From positions 46,831,838-46,895,837 of the forward strand of contig NC_092345.1 in NCBI RefSeq assembly GCF_963676685.1: DNA of 64,000 nt. Reading direction: 5' to 3'. Each line of letters begins with the position of its first letter. The stretch's first letter is position 1. Position numbers and translations under genes: made by a program. Shown piece by piece: positions 61,301-64,000 of this stretch. The DNA is from Mytilus edulis. Taxonomy: Eukaryota; Mollusca; Bivalvia; Mytilida; Mytilidae. The notes below the pieces were generated by a model that saw only the letters and a program-made list of their open reading frames with translations, made no database searches and had not been told where the DNA came from.

Positions 61301-62559
61301 TATTAATCATTCCTGTCTTCTTTACTTCACATAAATATGCTTGAAATAAATGAGATGACATTTTTCCTCAAATAATACTACAGCACGTTGTTTCTAAGAT
61401 GACATTTATCAGCGCGTTATATGCCCAAATATTTGTTTCACACAGTCATTACAAAAATTGCTACTAAAATACAATATTTGCACCATTGTTGCAAAATAGT
61501 AAGAATATACCAAGATGACGATAAAAAATCTCAAGTCGAAGACAACATGGCAAGAGGACAAAAATCAGTCAACAAAAACCCTAATTACAAATTACGAAAG
61601 AGGAATAACGGAAGAAGAAACTATATTAAAAATTGCCCCGAATAGTGCATTTACTTAAATTTACTTTTTCTTTTAAACATTAATATTTATTACACTGCTT
61701 AAATTCGACTAGCATTTTCAAATTTTTAATGTTCTTCGTGTGAAATATTTCAGAGGTTTGACACCATTTTCCTGTCTGAAATCAAAGACACAATGTGTTA
61801 ATCGAAAATTTTCGTTTAATGTAAGCTATAAAGTGCACTTGTTTTTAAATGTATGTAAATTAATTACCGATAAGTACTTTTTGACTTTCTTACAATCCTC
61901 ACATTGTTTTAACGGTTTATTTAAACTTCTGAAATATTTTAAATAACTGACTGACACATGTACCCCATTGTTTTTTAAAATATATATTTAACAATTTTAA
62001 TCCTCAAACATGTGTTTGCTGGGAGTTACCTTTAATTGCTTTATGTATGTACACTCCCTTTTTTAGGACTATAATTCATATTGTTCAAGCTTAATTTTGA
62101 GTGTGTTTACCTGAATTTCTGTTTGGATTAACGCGCCTTTAAAATAAATACTACACCATGGCTATTTCCCCGAAGTCCTTCAATCTTCAGTCCATTTTAC
62201 AACATCATAGATTTAAATGTTTTTCTTAAGTTTTAAAATCATTGTTTTGCATTTCATCGTCCCCAACATACATGTAATATTTGCCACTGTACGTTAAGCA
62301 AACAACAACCGAACTTTCTTAACTTTTACAGTTTTTTACTTGTAGTATCCCAAAGATGTCCAAAAACAGAAATTTTGACATATTTGAGAGTGTATACCAA
62401 ACATGTATTAGAAGGACATCAAATATAACTTAATCCAAAAGTCTCTGAAAATTTAGCTATGTATTGGGTTCCTTTATATAAAATTAAATCATTTTGACTA
62501 AAGACGTACTTTGACGCAAGATTTTACCAAAAAAACAGGTAAAATCGATTGATGGTTTG

Positions 62560-62940
62560 CAGGGTGCTAAATGTTCAGTGGCAAATATTTCATGTTCAGG
62601 ATGACGATGTCAAATTGATATCATCTTCATTTTATATCTAATAATAAAATAAGTATTTAAACTTGTTGACACTTTGTGTGAGGAATTATTCTATTAAAGT
62701 TTTTTATACAAAGATACCTAATCAATTTCCGTAACACTGAAGTTTTGAGTTAGAACCCCGCTCGTGCAGGTGCACTCGGCTCCAATTTTAATTGACTATA
62801 TATGGTTTTCAGTTTTTCTATCGAAGGTCGGTGGTTTTCTCCGGCTTCTCCACCAATAAGTACTGGCCACCATGAAATAGCCTAAAAGTAGCGCTTAAAA
62901 GTAGTACCAACAATCAATCATTTTCCTAAAACACTTATTT
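62560..62940 (+). mobile_element. SINE-like bivalve element
   Basis: Contains 'cagtggcaaatatttcatgt', 'ccccgctcgtgcaggtgcac', 'gaaggtcggtggttttctcc' and 'ccaccaataagtactggcc', which I recognise as a widespread bivalve SINE-like unit ending in 'caatcaatca'. Confidence 0.55.
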
Positions 62941-63143
62941 CACTAGCCGGGAAAATTCAAATCACGTCTTCGAATCTTTATTAAAATTCACAATATGTGT
63001 ACAGCATCATTCGGTATTCCTATATTACTTTGTCGTAATTTTTGTAACAAATAACAACAATATAAAGCCAAAATTTAGTCTTAAAATTACGATATTTTCA
63101 TTTGGAGGGAATTTTAGAATTGAACGTATTTAATAATAATAAC

Positions 63144-63166
<23 letters not shown>
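63144..63166 (+). repeat. Poly-A run (23 nt)
   Basis: Uninterrupted A run, possibly the tail of an old retroposon. Confidence 0.95.
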
Positions 63167-63176
<10 letters not shown>

Positions 63177-63454
63177 CAACCAAAATATGTCGTCCTTCTA
63201 GGCAAAAAATAAAGAAATTATAACTCGTAAAAACCATTGTTCACTATTTCCAAAAGCATTCTGCGGTATGCATGATTCCGTTTTGATGGATTATAATTAT
63301 TTGTGCAATTGATGAGACATATCTTTAAATCATTATTTTACTCAAATATCCTTAACCTGCTAGTGATTAAATTTGAATACATGTATTGTGATTTCCTTTT
63401 CAGCAGAACGAGTAATTTATGAGTGATTTCAAGCGACAAATAAACAGCATTTGA

Positions 63455-63640
63455 GATGTCGTAGTGGCGAGATCGCCTCGGCTACGGGAGGTCGTAGGTT
63501 AGAACCCAAAACGAATCAAATCATACTTGAAAAATAGTATTGTATGCTCTGATGAGCTCGCGGATTTGAGGAGTAAGAGAGAAGACTTGTCTGCTAGGAG
63601 TCAGAACACAACTTGGTCTAGGGAGGGTAGACTTACTCGT
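63455..63640 (+). mobile_element. tRNA-derived SINE-like head
   Basis: 'gtcgtagtggcgagatcgcc' (box A-like) and 'ggtcgtaggttagaaccc' (box B-like GGTTNGAANCC) lie at tRNA-like spacing. Followed by a unique-looking body. Confidence 0.4.
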
Positions 63641-64000
63641 GAAAAATTTTGAATCAGAAAATTTAAAACTTTGGGAGTAAATGGGATACATGTAAATGAA
63701 AAGGATTAATTCTCATTCGCACTATGCTTTTTATTTGAGTTATATTTCATATTACTATACAATATCTGTTGCTATTCCTTTACCTTTGTCAACTCTAAAA
63801 TTCTAGAAAAAACAGTTTAAATCGTAGGATGCTTTTTATTTGGGATGACACGTTCAATTACTTCACATTGTTTCAAAATCTTTTAAAAAAAATCTATCAA
63901 CCTGAAATTTCAGAAATACTAAAACACTCCCGTTAGGATATCGTGACTGAATTAAAGTATATAACTATGCGTAAGCCTTATTTTAGTATTGGTATTGTCA

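Larger units (their letters stand above)
59826..64000. other. Intergenic region at right edge
   Basis: No gene is supported. It holds SINE-like fragments (60640-60840, 62560-62940), tRNA-derived pieces (60985-61300, 63455-63640) and a poly-A run. The stretch 61310-62270 shows nothing recognisable. Confidence 0.55.

Noticed and set aside
63455-63640. Intact tRNA gene
   Set aside because: Box A and B-like words are present, but no complete cloverleaf with paired acceptor stem could be drawn.

Overview
The window looks like nuclear DNA of a bivalve mollusc, most likely a mussel (Mytilidae). It is visibly AT-rich, has small exons in long introns with GT/AG junctions, and carries many dispersed repeats that I recognise from mussel genomes (for example the element with 'gtatgattgccaatgagaca' and 'ggccttcaacaatgagcaaa'). 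No sequence search was possible, so the organism call rests on recognition.

Layout. (1) 1-31,143: two tandem, head-to-tail genes on the minus strand for classical short-chain dehydrogenases/reductases (SDR). The right-hand copy is complete: nine exons, 31,143 down to 13,289, 259 residues. The left-hand copy starts at 12,149 and runs off the left edge after exon 8; its last exon lies outside the window. Matching exons have identical lengths and phases. A decayed duplicate of the promoter and first exon lies in intron 1 of the left copy. Most of the rest of this half is intron filled with transposable elements, several nested inside one another. (2) 31,144-37,810: intergenic repeats. (3) 37,811-38,479, minus strand: an intronless reading frame of 222 residues of unknown function. 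(4) 38,480-45,126: small inverted-repeat elements and a 1.9 kb PIF/Harbinger-like element holding a possible fragment of a transposase first exon. (5) 45,127-46,287, minus strand: an intronless Cys-loop receptor subunit related to nicotinic acetylcholine receptors but lacking the loop C cysteine pair. (6) 46,288-52,804: a 1 kb terminal-inverted-repeat element built from TCCGTT-type repeats, and an inverted duplication. (7) 52,805-54,156 and 58,731-59,825, plus strand: two small two-exon genes, paralogous to each other. (8) 59,826-64,000: repeats, including tRNA-derived SINE-like pieces.

The most interesting protein-level signal is a short motif, roughly [VA]-[ST]-[KR]-x-E-[LIM]-x-x-I-[VI]-x-R-L, present twice in the 222-residue protein and once in each of the two plus-strand proteins. 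These three genes seem to form a dispersed local family that I cannot assign to any named family. The most interesting DNA-level signal is a 3.6 kb foldback-like element (26,037-29,680) whose 214 bp terminal inverted repeats are each built of ten degenerate copies of a CCGCTAAAGTCCACAA unit, flanked by a 6 bp target duplication. The two SDR copies probably catalyse related NADP(H)-dependent reactions; no other functional link between the genes is visible.
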